From Cyprinodon diabolis (taxonomy: Eukaryota; Chordata; Actinopteri; Cyprinodontiformes; Cyprinodontidae), in NCBI GenBank assembly GCA_030533445.1, contig CM060062.1:20043829-20107828 (forward strand): 64,000 nt of DNA. The letters are read 5' to 3'. Below, in pieces: positions 19,562 to 32,069 of the stretch. Every line of letters begins with the position of its first letter. Position 1 is the first letter of the stretch. A program made the translations under genes and the position numbers. The notes beneath the pieces were generated by a model. That model was not told the origin of the DNA and did not search any database. It saw nothing but the letters and a program-made list of their open reading frames with translations.

Positions 19562-21173
19562 CAGGTGCTGGTCATAAAATTAGAATATCATGAAAAAGTA
19601 GATTGATTTCAGTAATTCCATTTAAAAAGTGAAACTTGTATATTATATTCATACATTACATACAAACTCATATATTTCAGATGTTTATTTTGTTTAATTT
19701 TGATGATTACAAATGACAACAAATGAAAATCTCAAATTCATCATATCAGAAAATTAGAATATTACTGAAGACCAATAAAAACAAAGGATTTATAGAAATG
19801 TTGGCCAACTGAAAAGTATGAACATGAAAAGTATGAGCATGTACAGCACTCAGTATTTAGTTGGGCCTCCTTTGGCCTGTATTACTGCAGCAATGCGGCG
19901 TGGCATGGAGTCGATCAGTCTGTGGCACTGCTCAGGTGTTATGATAGCCCAGGTTGCTCTAATAGTGGCTTTTAGCTCTTCTGAATTGTTGGGTCTGGTG
20001 TATTGCATCTTCTTCTTCACAATACCCCATAGATTTTCTATGGGGTTAAGGTCAGGAGAGTTTGCTGGCCAATTAAGAACAGGGATACCATGGTCCTTCA
20101 ACCAGGTACTGGTAGCTTTGGCACTGTGTGCAGGTGCCAAGTCCTGTTGGAAAATGAAATCTGCATCTCCAAAAAGTTGGTCAGCTGCAGGAAGCATGAA
20201 GTGCTCTAAAACTTCCTGGTATGTGGCTGCGTTGACCCTGGACCTCAGAAAACACAATGGACCAACACCAGCAGATGACATGGCACCCCAAACCATCACT
20301 GACTGTGGAAACTTTACACTGGACTTCAAGCAACGTGGATGAAGTGCCTCTCTTCTTTTCCTCCAGACTCTGGGACCTTGATTTCCAAAGGAAATGCAAA
20401 ATTTACTTTCATCAGAGAACATGACTTTGGACCACTCACCAGCAGTCCAGTCCTGTTTCTCTTTAGCCCAGGCAAGACGCTTCTGACGCTGTCTGTGGTT
20501 CAAGAGTGGCTTGACACAAGGAATGCGACAGCAGAAACCCATGTCTTTCATACGTCTGTGTGTGGTGGTTCTTGAAGCACTCACTCCAGCTGCAGTCCAC
20601 TCTTTGTGAATCTCCCCCACATTTTTGAATGGGTTTTGTTTCACAATCCTCTCCAGGGTGCGGTTATCTCTCTTGCTTGTACACTTTTTTCGACCACATC
20701 TTTTCCTTCCCTTCGCCTCTCTATTAATGTGCTTGGACACTGAGCTCTGTGAACAGCCAGCCTCTTTAGCGATGACCTTTTGTGTCTTGCCCTCCTTGTG
20801 CAAGGTGTCGATGGTCGTCTTTTGGACAACTGTCAAGTCAGCAGTCTTCCCCATGATTGTGTAGCCTATAGAACTAGACTGAAAGACCATTTAAAGGCTT
20901 TTGCAGGTGGTTTGAGTTAATTAGCTGATTAGAGTGTGGCACCAGGGGCCATCAATTTTGAACCTTTTCACAATATTCTAATTTTCTGATATGATGAATT
21001 TGAGATTTTCATTTGTTGTCATTTGTAATCATCAAAATTAAACAAAATAAACATCTGAAATATATGAGTTTGTATGTAATGTATGAATATCATATGCAAG
21101 TTTCACTTTTTAAATGGAATTACTGAAATCAATCTACTTTTTCATGATATTCTAATTTTATGACCAGCACCTG
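19562..21173 (-). mobile_element. Tc1-like transposon, 1612 bp, nearly undamaged
   Basis: Bounded by TA target duplications (19560-19561 and 21174-21175). Terminal inverted repeats of 202 bp (19562-19763 and 20972-21173) begin CAGGTGCTGGTCATAAAATT and differ at only two positions, so the copy looks young. Each repeat holds an outer (ATAAAATTAGAATAT) and an inner (GAAAATTAGAATATT) copy of a short motif, the IR/DR layout used as transposase-binding sites in Tc1 elements such as Sleeping Beauty. It carries one transposase gene on the minus strand and has inserted into a TA microsatellite. Confidence 0.95.
19850..20890 (-). CDS. Tc1-like transposase (DD34E), open along its length
   Basis: An intact frame of 346 codons, or 334 if translation starts at the second Met (MGKTADLT, typical for the family; start at 20854). 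The N-terminus has a paired-like helix-turn-helix (about 25-60: IAKEAGCSQSSVSKHI) followed by a basic stretch (RKRCGRKKCTSKRD) and a second DNA-binding helix set. The DDE catalytic triad is complete: Asp160 (MFSDESKF), Asp250 (FQQDLAPAHSA) and Glu285 (SPDLNPIENLW), with 34 residues between the last two. It ends QAKGGPTKY, the usual Tc1 C-terminus. No stop or frameshift is visible, so activity cannot be excluded. It lies in an epb41l1 intron in sense orientation with the host gene. Confidence 0.93.
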   Translation of the reverse strand: MVFQSSSIGYTIMGKTADLTVVQKTTIDTLHKEGKTQKVIAKEAGCSQSSVSKHINREAKGRKRCGRKKCTSKRDNRTLERIVKQNPFKNVGEIHKEWTAAGVSASRTTTHRRMKDMGFCCRIPCVKPLLNHRQRQKRLAWAKEKQDWTAGEWSKVMFSDESKFCISFGNQGPRVWRKRREALHPRCLKSSVKFPQSVMVWGAMSSAGVGPLCFLRSRVNAATYQEVLEHFMLPAADQLFGDADFIFQQDLAPAHSAKATSTWLKDHGIPVLNWPANSPDLNPIENLWGIVKKKMQYTRPNNSEELKATIRATWAIITPEQCHRLIDSMPRRIAAVIQAKGGPTKY

Positions 21174-21174
21174 T

Positions 21175-21274
21175 ATATACATATGTATATACATATATAT
21201 ATATACATACGTATATATATACATACGTATATACATATATATATACATATATATATATATTCATATATATATAC

Positions 21275-21307
<33 letters not shown>

Positions 21308-21320
21308 CATATATATATAC

Positions 21321-21353
<33 letters not shown>

Positions 21354-21503
21354 CATATGTATATACATATATATATATACATACGTATATATATACATAT
21401 ATACATATATATATACATATATATATATGTATATACGTATATATATACATATATATATACATATATATATACGTATATATGTATATATATATATATATAT
21501 ATA
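21175..21503. repeat. TA-rich microsatellite, right part
   Basis: Continuation, beyond the Tc1-like insertion, of the repeat at 19259-19560. Together they would form a tract of about 630 bp. Confidence 0.92.
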
Positions 21504-21792
21504 CCAATATTCTCAAATCCCAATTAATATTTATTATTATAAATATATTATTATGAATATTTTAAGCATCTAATCAAATAATTGACTTTCAATAATTTCT
21601 CATATCATCCATATATTTAGTTCTAATCTCAAAGATAAACAGCCAATGCATGCAAGGTCAGCTACTGCTTTAAGATGTTAGGTATTGGCACTGACAGGAA
21701 GGACAAGCTGTCTTGCATTTCAACTAGAAAGCTGGAAGGGACCTAAGTAATTGAGCGGACTACAGCTTCTGTGAGTTTCACAATGTTCACAC

Positions 21793-21881
21793 CTGATTGG
21801 TCCTCCTGGCGTCACCCTCCATTGCCGTCTTCATTTCCCCTGCCAAAATCGTCTCTGTTGTCATTGAAATGGATTACAGCC
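21793..21881 (-). CDS. epb41l1: epb41l1 start-codon exon (residues 1-24 plus 17 nt 5' UTR)
   Basis: An 89-nt exon. The minus strand reads a pyrimidine-rich acceptor ending GCATTTGCAG (AG 21882-21883), then GGCTGTAATCCATTTCA and ATG at 21864-21862. The coding part starts MTTETILAGEMKTAMEG and ends DARRTNQ at the donor AATCAG|GTGTGA (21791-21792). MTTET is the conserved N-terminus of EPB41L1. The donor leaves phase 0, joining VPEDPGD of exon 18166-18315 without a break. An in-frame TAA in the 17-nt leader supports this ATG as the start. The exon is short and was found only by splice signals plus similarity; I consider it well supported. Confidence 0.85.
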
Positions 21882-24149
21882 CTGCAAATGCATGAAAAAC
21901 ATAAACAGTCAACATCAACTCTGTTTCCATCATTCCCAAACTCAGTATGAAGCTTTTAGCGACGTGGAAATTCAGTTTGTTTGGTGAGCTCAATTAGACT
22001 CAGGACCTGTGAGCCAAATGCTTTCACATCAACAGGCAGCTCACTGAATCTTAACTTTAACTGACATTTGGTGGTGGAATCAACGCTGCAGGTTTTTCCA
22101 GTAGCGACATCTCATTTAATTTTCTTTACAGCAGATATCCGCTACCAAGGAGGCTTTAATTATTCTCAGCTGCCGTTCAGTATTGGTGCATCTCCTAATA
22201 TATGAATGGTCATTGCATTGCGAGCATGGCAAAAGGGTAAAACTCAGCGGGGCCTGGCTTACAGCCTCCCACAGGAACACTCAGCTTGAAGAGAGTTGGC
22301 TTCAAACCCTTTTTTCTCACGCTAGCAAAGAAGATAGCATAAATTACATCAGGCTGAGAGCCCTGCAGCAGCGCACTGAGATAGAGAATGAAAGAAAGTC
22401 ACAGAGGAAGGGGAGGACACAGACAGCGTGTCTGAGATGGGAAGAGAGAGGAAGGAGTCAAAGGTGAGGAAGAAGAGTGAGGGAGATGAGAGGAGTGTTA
22501 GAAGTATAAAAATGTTGCAACATGCCAGTAAGATTGAAACAGGGGCAGCTTATATTTAAAGGTGACCATTGCTGCACTGAAAATGGACTCCTGCACAGCA
22601 GCAATTGTCCAGGATACACAAAGGAAAATTGCTGATATTCAGATTAACTTTTATATGCCAGAGAAATAAATTATGCAAGATAAGGAAATTTAGCATTACT
22701 ACAAAAGATGAGAGCAGGGTCACAGGCCCCTGGAAGTCATTGAATAGTGCTGTGTAAGGTATGATGCACCTTGCAGATGTGATACGTAAATGCTTCAGAT
22801 CATCATCTTATTTGAACCACCAGGCCAAGATAACCCAAGTTAAAAATAGATACTTTTAGGTCTTAAAACGGCTTAGGAAAATATATCCATTCAAAACCCT
22901 GGGACTTTTGAGAGGCAATAGAAAAGGAGCTATTGCCAGGTACAGCAAAACACAGAATGGAGTGTATCCACAAAAGGCGGAAGAAATTGTTTTTAGATAT
23001 TAGGGAGCAATTACTTGTTTACATAAGAGCAGAATGGTTTTAATGTTTTTTGTCTTTATAAATAAAATGATATAAAAAAAAAATGTAAAAACAGACCACA
23101 TGTGTAAGAAAGTGAATACTTTTGTCACAGCAATTTATGCCAGCTGAATATTTTCAGATGAATTTGGAAATAAAAAAAATAAATAAATTAGATGATTTAC
23201 TGTTTAAAGTTTCAAAAAGTTTTGTTAAATACAATCCAACTAAAAATATATAGTAATGATCAAATTGTGGTGTTTTATACTTTTTTAAGCACCATTTCCT
23301 TCATCAACTAAGCTACCAATAGATTAATAAAAGGCCTAAACAGGGAGCATGAATGATTACACTTATAAGCCCTAATCCACTGAAATTACCCTACTTGCTA
23401 AAACATTTTGTAAACCAACACAAATTTTCTGCATCATCGCGCATCATTAATTTACAGTCCATGATGGTGTAGAGTGGCCACCCATTATTCTTCATTTCCA
23501 CAATGTAATGACTTTTCTTTTAGCAGCCAGCAGGAGAGATATCAATTAGCTATGCCTCTTCTGGCTTCAGTTCCCAGCATGAGGACAGAGGGCAGAATTT
23601 TCAAAGAAAACTTGATGAACATTTATAATAAACATAATGACTTCATACTTATCAAGCTAAATAAATGTGCCAGTAATTCATAATCCATCAGTCCTTTTAG
23701 GCTTCTGGGCCTAATTGAACTGTTGTTGATTATTCCTGCTGTAAACAGGTACATCTGGAAAAAAGGCAAAAGATACCAGGTAAAGTAAAGATGAAGTTTT
23801 GGTGAATTTTTTCAAAAAAGACAAAAAAGTTTTCAACTACAAAAAAACAGGAAATATATTGATTTTTATAATGACCAATAAACGTCTAAAAACACAAAAA
23901 GTATGCTCATGTGTGTTATCTCTTAGAGAGAATGCCCTAAATAAATAAAACTTTTTTCATCCGCCAGTTATTTCTGTTTGTGAAGCTGTAGCCCAGCATG
24001 TCTTTTCTTTAGTCTGGCTCCTCAAAGGCAGCAGATGTCATATGCTCTTTCAGATCCACTTTATCAAGTTCAGAGAGGCTGTTAGCTTAATTTATTTTTG
24101 ATCTGCCATAAAGCAGGGTTTAATTTGTTCAGATGTAGTCCATGTAGGC

Positions 24150-24504
24150 CAGTGGTGGGAAGTAACTAGTTACAATTACTCATAACCTACTTCTATGAGT
24201 ACCTTTACTGTACCATGCTTTTTACTTTTACTCAGGTGATGACCTTGTGAAGTTTCACTAATGCTAAATTCTGGATACTTTACTGACTGCAAGTAACTGG
24301 AGCCATTTGGAGATCATACGAATATACAGTAAACAGTGGATATGGTCATTGATAGTTAGTTACTCTCTTCTACTGTAACACTTACACATTCATGTAAGCT
24401 AAAAAGGTGTAAAATTGGTCTAAAGACTGGTTTTATAATGTTGGTGTTTTGGTTATTACTACTTCTTCTTGAATTATTTTTTGGGGGTAGTTTGCCCACT
24501 TCTG
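24150..24504. mobile_element. hAT-like miniature element (355 bp)
   Basis: Left end CAGTGGTGGGAAGTAACTAG; right end ...GGTAGTTTGCCCACTTCTG, whose reverse complement CAGAAGTGGGCAAACTACC pairs with the left end. This CAGTGGTGGGAAGTAACT terminus is characteristic of a common teleost hAT miniature family. No matching target duplication is visible, so one end may be decayed. Confidence 0.55.
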
Positions 24505-27179
24505 CCATTGCTCATTGTCATCGGCGGGCAGTGCACCTGGTACCTAGGCCTTCAGTGGGCAACTTTACACACTGATTATAATTTTAAAATTATTTTCTGA
24601 TGTCAAAACGAATTACTGTTATATGCATTTTTTTGTCTCTGTGTTTGTTTATTAGTATTTAGCCAGTAAAGCAGTCCCTCAACATGAGTTTCTAGTCTTT
24701 TAAATGATTTGACTCGATTTAGGTCTGATATTTGTTCCATTCTAATGCAACATGACTGGGCCTTCATCTCATCTATTTTACCACAGGTTAAATGTTTAAG
24801 GTTGTGGTTCTGAGGACAGGTTAATCTCCACCCCAGTTCCTGGTCTTTCAGAGTCTCAAACAATACAGCTTACCTTGCATTTAGGTTAATCTTTCTTTCC
24901 ATTAACACTGACCAGGGTTTCTCTGTCTGCTGAATTAAAGCATTCCCGATGCAAGATACTACCATCCTGATGTTTCACTATAGCAATGGTCTTCAATTTG
25001 ATGTGTAAGGCATCCAACGTAGATTGCATTTTCTATTTGGTCTCGTTTGAAAGAAGATCTTGCTTCCACAGCCTTTCTGTGTCAACTATCAGGCATAAAT
25101 TGATATATTTGCAAATAATGCCTTAATTTGCAAATTTTACTTGTATAGTCTATCCTAAATCAGTCCCTGAACCAATAGCCAAAATTGTATTCCTGACCTG
25201 TCCACTGTTTTCCTTACTGTTTGTTACACTCTTTACTAATGTTTTTTTTGTAGATTCCTGAGACCTTCAGAGAAGTGCAGACATCCTGAGGAGATTAAAA
25301 GACAAATTACAGTTGAAAGGCAGACAAACGGGTAAAATAAGAATTCCTACCCAGGGAGGTTTTGATCCAAATTCATTTATTTTACCAAAATAGTTCAACT
25401 GACTGGAATCATCAAGACGGGAAAAAAAGGTAATGAAAGGGGTTTTATTGATGTGATGCCCACAAAGATGTTTCTATTGATAACTAAGAAAGGAATCTAC
25501 CTTTAAAACATGCCATCTGGAGGAATATTCACAACTAAAACTGCTTTTCGATTTTTTTTTTATTATCTTTTGAAAGATACTTCCTTTTCTAACATCAAAC
25601 ATACCTCTTTTTGTGCTGAAAACATATTTTAATCTTAATCAAAATTATTATTTTAATAAAATGTTTCATTAGCTGTACCTTTTTTTGTCTTCACTCACAT
25701 TCCAGAATTAGCTGCTGCTTTGTGCTGTCCTACTGCATAGATAGAAAAAAATTGCAATAAAAAATGAAAGGTAATATGCCTATAGCAAAAAGACCAGAAT
25801 TCAATTGATTATACTAAAATAAGGGTATATACTCCAAGTGTCCACCCTGAGAGTGTTTTGATTGCCCTTCTTGAGCCTAAATAGAACCACAGCAGCAGTC
25901 GTGACATACAGACATGGCGCCATCTACAGGAACTACAGCTGAACTATTAAAAAGCCAGATGGTGGCCATTGACGCAGCTACTAAATAAATCCAGATCATA
26001 TTATAATTCCTTTTGAAAAACCAAAAGGCTGAAGGGTATGGCTTAAAAGCATTGTTAACACCTGTAGCTCCATTAGCAAGGACATGTGTTCAAGTGCTAT
26101 CAGCAGAGACATCAGAGCTTTATCCCCAGCTTTAGTGTACTTCAACAGTCATACTGTTTTCCCTGCAGAACTCCTGGTCACATGATGTTGCATGGTAATT
26201 ATACAGAGTATGGCTATATCTACTAACAAACTGAGCACAAACAAAGCTTAAAAGACACAAATAACAAATACTATTCGAGCAGCAAGCTGTAATTTTGTGA
26301 CAAAATGATGTACAAAATGCCACCAGAATGAGATAGTATTGAATATAAAAAAACGGTAATATGACTGCACATTTCAAGTTTGGTGTGGTACTTTGACAAA
26401 TATGGAAAAGCCCTAAATATTTGCAATAATGTAATGAGAGGTAATGTCAGAAATTAGTTCAAATCTCAGGTCAGTTCTTTATTTCATATCCAACATATCT
26501 AATTCCCAAAGCTCCATAAAAGCTAATTTCATTGTAACACAAGTTTTCCTTGTCAGTCTTAATGAAGCAACTGCCAGAATGATGTACCAGTGAATAACAA
26601 CGAGACTTGAATAAAACCTTTTTTTCTCCGACTTCAGAGCTCTCATTTCACAAATGTCATGACTGCAAAGTTAATTAATTATATTATTGTGGGCTTTTTT
26701 ATGAGTCAGTCTCTTCAGGTCTGCATCCGTTTTGGTCTCTGCACATTTAATCATCTCTGTGAGAGTATTAATGGGGTCTGAGATGTGTGGGGTGCTAAAC
26801 TTAAAATTCCAGCAATAATTACAGTAGGCTCCCATTTAAGGTCCTCTACTTCTGAATCTGGGTTAACTGTTTCTTGCTATTCTAATGTTTTTAAAGCCTT
26901 AACAAAATACAGATATCTTTAAAGTATTTAAATGATTTAAAATACATACATCTAATTCTGGGTGGATATGGAGGATGTGGGATCTGGGGGTCATCAGACG
27001 TGGAGCACTGACTGGTGACTGGCTTCTACAAAGGAGCTTTATGATTGGCGGCAAACCATTCCCTTCTTAAAAAAATGCATTCGTGTATCGAGGCATGTCA
27101 GTGCAGTCTCAAAAATCCACACACAAATGCGGTGAATTTTAAAGATCACTGGTACTTTTTAACTTAATTTATGTTTATG

Positions 27180-27360
27180 GACCAGGAATACTTTTGTGAA
27201 TCTTGTTCTGTGAATGTGTGGATCTTGTGTGCTTGCATGAATCGTGCTGTGTGTGTGTGCATATCGTATTGTGTATGTCTGGCATTTTTGTGCTTGTTTG
27301 AATCGTTCTATCCATGTGTGGATCTTGTCCTGTGCATGTATGAATCACATATGTGTATTT
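27180..27360 (+). repeat. degenerate minisatellite, ~40-bp unit
   Basis: Repeated variants of TGTGGATCTTGT, GCATGAATCGT and TGTGTGTGTG (gaatcttgttctgtg, gaatcgtgctgtgtg, gaatcgttctatcca) indicate a decayed tandem array. The open frame across it is not a gene. Confidence 0.5.
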
Positions 27361-28283
27361 GTGAAAATTGAGACCGATCTACCTCCATATGAAACCATTA
27401 GCAAAACATAGCAATAAAGGGGCATTTACATTAATATTTCTAAATTTTAAGCTCCTATGCTTTTAATTCTTAAAGGGTTGAAAAAAATCAAATTGAATGT
27501 TTATAAGAAGAAGCATAAATGAAATAAGCACTTTGACAAAAGTTGCTGTTTTTGAGTTTTTTCTGTAAAGCTGTAAACCATCTTTGAATAATTCAACAAA
27601 CCTGCCAATGATCTAGCCTATTTTATTAAGCAACATGCAAATCAGCAAATCATTTGGCAGAAACTCAACAAAATTGACTTTTAGACGCACTGAAGATGTG
27701 GTGCATCATCAGAATGGGGAAAAAAATATTTAAGCTCTCAGATTAATTGCTTGACATTATTCCATTCAAGTAAGAAGATAATGGAACAAAAAAATTAGGG
27801 TCTCATATAATAATATGCTGAGACATTAAACTACCTCCTCCACATACAATTAGTAACAGTATCTATGGTGAAAATGTATGATTACCAGTTCAAATAGTCA
27901 GACACTTCATTACCCATAGTTGTACAACTTAGTGACTGAGCACATTTTTGCAGCTGAATTTTTTTGCTCGCAAATTTAAAATGTTGATGAAACAATATTG
28001 ATGTTTTCTAGTATTGTTTGTAGACCAAAAGGTTAATAACGTTTGTAATAATTTCAACAGCACCGGGAGGAAATAGTTTTTATCTAAAAACCTCTCCCAT
28101 TCAGAGGACTCTAACCCTGCTCAGGGACTGAGTGAGAAAACAGAAGTGACGTTTTTGCTTAAGCGAATAAGCGAAAGCTTATTTAAGTTTCATAAGAATC
28201 TGGAGCTGCTGTCAAAATTGAGTGGAGAAGGTACCCCATTAGAGGAGAGAGAGAACATTAGCGGGTCTATGAGCTAGACATAA

Positions 28284-28935
28284 GCCCCATTTACACTGCC
28301 CTCTGAAAACCGATCCATGCCGAGCTTTGATTAGTTAACCGTGCCAAGCTTGGTTCCTTCTGACCATTTATATACCACACTAGCACGGTTCCTCGCCTCC
28401 TAGTAACGATGTACGGTTCTACTGCTCTCTAGAGGTAAAAAAGCAAATCAACATGGCAGCACCCATTAAGAAAGGTTTGCTTACAATCAGGCAAAGAAGG
28501 CCAACTTTGGATAATTTACTTGAAAGAGTCGGCTTTTGGGAAGCGGATACGACAAACAATAGTCTAATCAGGGTTTACAGATGCAGGAAACAACAACTGG
28601 AGTTGAAGTTCATTACACTGCTAAGCAGAATTATTACTGGAAATCATGTGGCAAGGTAGGAAGGCTTGTATTTTTATGAATGTCTGAAATTTCATGATTA
28701 CGGAAGCTGACTGTAAGGAGATGAGGCGGTCTGCTAATGCCCTCTTTTTTTTATCTAAGAACCAAGCCAGAACGAAACCACACCAAGCTATACTGATGAA
28801 CTAGTACCATGTTAGCAAGGTCTGGTTTTGTCTGGCGCGGTCCGGTTCAGTTGTTTGCGCCATTTACACTCAACTGTTATCTCGGTTGCTCAGACCAACC
28901 TCGGCACGGTTTCAAAAGGGTACTGTAAATGGAGC
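28284..28935. mobile_element. PIF/Harbinger-like element, 652 bp, TAA target duplication
   Basis: Ends are GCCCCATTTACACTGCCCTC on the left and, read inward on the other strand, GCTCCATTTACAGTACCCTT on the right, forming an imperfect terminal inverted repeat of about 30 bp that continues to AAACCG on both sides. It is flanked by the 3-bp repeat TAA (28281-28283 and 28936-28938), as expected for PIF/Harbinger elements. Subterminal sequence is rich in CGGTTC/GGCACGG motifs. It contains a short plus-strand ORF (listed separately) and no complete transposase. Confidence 0.75.
28453..28659 (+). pseudogene. short ORF inside the Harbinger-like element (68 aa)
   Basis: A frame beginning MAAPIKKGLLTIRQRRPTLD, then NLLERVGFWEADTTNNSLIR, ending after 68 codons. 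The basic start and length would fit the first exon of an element-encoded DNA-binding protein, such as the Myb-like accessory protein of Harbinger elements, but I see no diagnostic residues. It is probably a remnant of the autonomous parent. Confidence 0.3.
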
Positions 28936-30044
28936 TAAAGGAATCTGCCTCTTCCAGCTCCACACCCAAGCCAAGATGATGTTGAGGAAAGGGAAATTTA
29001 AAAAATATTCAGAAAAGAACTAAAGGCTGATATAGAGATTAGATTGTAGTTTGCTTCTGTTCTAGATCGTTATCCAAAGCTATTGTTATTAGCTTCTGTA
29101 GTACTGACTTCAGATTTAAAGCAAGCTGTTTTGAGGTTGAAATGGCGGATGATTCAACCACACAAACCCATTCCAGAACAGATGTTCTGGGACAATCCTC
29201 AGTGTTTCCATTCATCTCCATTATAGAATGCTGAGTTAGCTCCTCTTGTGTTCTCCCTCTGATGTCACCACAGAGAGATGGGTTTCCACTAGTGCTGCTG
29301 TGGAGCTACTAAAGGCAGGATATTTATCTTAATATAAGCCTGTTTGATTCCTAATAATTAAGAAGCACCTGTTATGTCCTGTTGCATGATTTTAATGCCA
29401 AATTACACGAAATCAATATCCCCTCATCAAAAGTTTAAGTAGAAGTTAATAAGATACATCTTTGCAAAGTATACAAATTTGATGTCATTATTTCAGTGTC
29501 TAAAAAAATTGTTAGATTCTAATAAGGCTATTTCCATCGTCCTCACCAAAAAGGCATGTTCTTTTGTATTTTCCATCTGGAAGAGGTGCAGGGAAAGAAA
29601 TCACCTGTTTCATACTTATTCACGAATGCAATCAGGATGCAACCAGGAAGTATGGTGGATTTTCAATATATATTGTTAAAACTACAACTAAAAAACTCTT
29701 GGTATACATTTTTTGCCTCCCTTATATGTTTTAGGTCAAAGATTTATTCACTGCCACTAATTGTAAAAATGGTGTGAAAATAATATAGTAATGGACAAAA
29801 AGATGTCAGACTACCATAGTTTTTAATAAATTGTTCTTAAGATATACTTTCCAAAAAGGTCAAAAAACAATCCACTGGACTTTGTTTCCAAGTTACTTAT
29901 CCAGTGTATTGTTTTTTAAAACTTTTTTGGAATGACTATGACCTGGATGACTGAGAATCTTCACCAGCATATTTTTTAGATATAGTATCTTAAGAAAACA
30001 AGAAAAAAATATATATTATTTTTTACATGACTAGATAGATATGT

Positions 30045-30082
30045 AGATATATACACACACACATATATATATATATATATTT
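30045..30082. repeat. short CA/TA microsatellite
   Basis: ATATACACACACACATATAT-type dinucleotide run followed by a T9 tract. Confidence 0.75.
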
Positions 30083-30215
30083 TTTTTTTAGAAATTTTGA
30101 CACATCTTTACCAAGTGCATGAATGCACTCTCTCACATATAACCTTAAAAAATAATATCCACACAATCTTAAGCTGTTAGACACATTATATGTAAATCTA
30201 GCAAATGTGCTTATA

Positions 30216-31393
30216 CACTCACCGGCCACTTTATTAGGTACCCCATGCTAGTAATGGGTTGGACCCCCTTTTGCCTTCAGAACTGCCATAATTCTTTGTG
30301 GCATAGATTCAACAAGGTGCTGGAAGCATTCCTCAGGGAGTTTGGTCCATATTGACATGATGGCATCACACAGTTGCCGCAGATTTGTCGGCTGCACATC
30401 CATGATGCGAATCTCCCATTCCACCACATCCCAAAGATGCTCTATTGGATTGAGATCTGGTGACTGTGGAGGCCATTTGAGTACAGTGAACTCATTGTCA
30501 TGTTCAAGAAACCAGTCTGAGATGATTCCAGCTTTATGTACATTGTGGTCATAAAGGGATGGACATGGTCAGCAACAATACTCAGGTAGGCTGTGGCGTT
30601 GCAACGATGCTCAATTGGTACCAAGGGGCCCAAAGAGTGCCAAGAAAATATTCCCCACACCATGACACCACCACCACCAGCCTGAACCATTGATACAAGG
30701 CAGGATGGATCCATGCTTTCATGTTGTAGATGCCAAATTCTGACCCTACCATCCGAATGTCGCAGCAGAAATCGAGACTCATCAGACCAGGCAACGTTTT
30801 TCCAATCTTCTATTGTCCAATTTCGAAGAGCTTGTGCAAATTGTAGCCTCAGTTTCCTGTTCTTGGCTGAAAGGAGTGGCACCCGGTGTGGTCTTCTGCT
30901 GCTGTAGCCCATCTGCCTCAAAGTTCGACGTACTGTGCGTTCAGAGATGCTCTTCTGCCCACCTTGGTTGTAACGGTTGGTTATTTGAGTCACTATTGCC
31001 CTTCTATCAGCTCGAACCAGTCTGGCCATTCTCCTCTGACCTCTGGCATCAACAAGGCATTTCCGCCCACAGAACTGCCGCTCACTGGATGTTTTTTCTT
31101 TTTCGGACCATTCTCTGTAAACCCTAGAGATGGTTGTGCGTGAAAATCCCAGTAGATCAGCAGTTTCTGAAATACTCAGACCAGCCCTTCTGGCACCAAC
31201 AATCCTGCCACGTTCAAAGTCACTCAAATCACCTTTCTTCCCCATACTGATGCTCGGTTTGAACTGCAGGAGATTGTCTTAACCATGTCTACATGCCTAA
31301 ATGCACTGAGTTGCCGCCATGTGATTGGCTGCTTAGAAATTAAGTGTTAACGAGCAGTTGGACAGGTGTACCTAATAAAGTGGCCGGTGAGTG
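30216..31393 (-). mobile_element. Tc1-like transposon, 1178 bp, inactivated
   Basis: TA duplications flank the element (30214-30215, 31394-31395). The inverted ends read CACTCACCGGCCACTTTATT and extend about 26 bp before diverging, so the TIR is short compared with the Tc1-like element at 19562. It carries a minus-strand transposase gene with an internal deletion and frameshift. This family (TACACTCACCGGCCACTTTATTAGG ends) is widespread in teleosts. Confidence 0.92.
30236..31245 (-). pseudogene. Tc1-like transposase, frameshifted and missing the second catalytic Asp
   Basis: Begins MGKKGDLSDFERGRIVGARR with a helix-turn-helix (SISETADLLGFSRTTISRVY) and first catalytic Asp155 ([11 protein letters not shown]). 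After VADHVHPFMTTM the frame changes near 30533-30556 and the FQQDNAPCH-type block with the second Asp is absent. The third block (WPPQSPDLNPIEHLWDVVE) and the C-terminus (LKAKGGPTHY, stop near 30245) survive in a different frame. Deletion plus frameshift make it a non-functional copy. Confidence 0.9.
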
Positions 31394-32069
31394 TATGCAA
31401 AGATATGCATCCCTATTGTATAGCTCTCTCTTAATTGGAGGAAGAATGAGTCACTTCCACCTCCTGCCTTGATTCTGCATCTATGTAAAGAGGTGTACAG
31501 ATGGTCCCACACTGTTGTATACATTAACAGCCTTTTCGTCACTGGTACAGTATCTGGGACGGCCAACGGGAAGATTCTATATTCAAATGAATCAGTAAAT
31601 CTACCATTTTAGTCTGAAATGCTGCCTCTGAAAAAAAGAGTTATATTTTTCTGATAAGTAACGTTTATTAAATATTACTATACTTTGAAAGAGTCAAGAA
31701 AATCTTAGAAATAAATAAAGAGACAAACTCTTCTAAGTAGACTTTACCATAGATTATGTATCTCAAGAAACCTTAGAACACAGGGCTATAAAAAAGTGTA
31801 CAAAGTGTACTTTAAACAACAGCTTCATTAATTGAGAGGGAAAGTATTAAAACTAACATGACATCAAATTTTAATTGCGCTCCTTTTAAAATCATAATTG
31901 AACTGAGTAGAGACAATATTTTAGCTACATTTCCCTTGCTTCAACTTTACCTGCTTTCCACCAGAAAAACGTAAATCTTTAACATGCTACAATCCAACAC
32001 ATTAACAATGGGTGTACAATTTGTAAATAGTTCATTAATGTCTATCCTAGTCAAATATTCCATCCAAAC

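Noticed and set aside
22183..22467. Plus-strand ORF of 94 codons
   Set aside because: Purine-rich low-complexity end (AGAGAGGAAGG), no splice context or recognisable domain.
29039..29221. Minus-strand ORF with protein-like composition
   Set aside because: No splice sites that fit, no known family, and a single ATG-rich AT-rich context; insufficient support.
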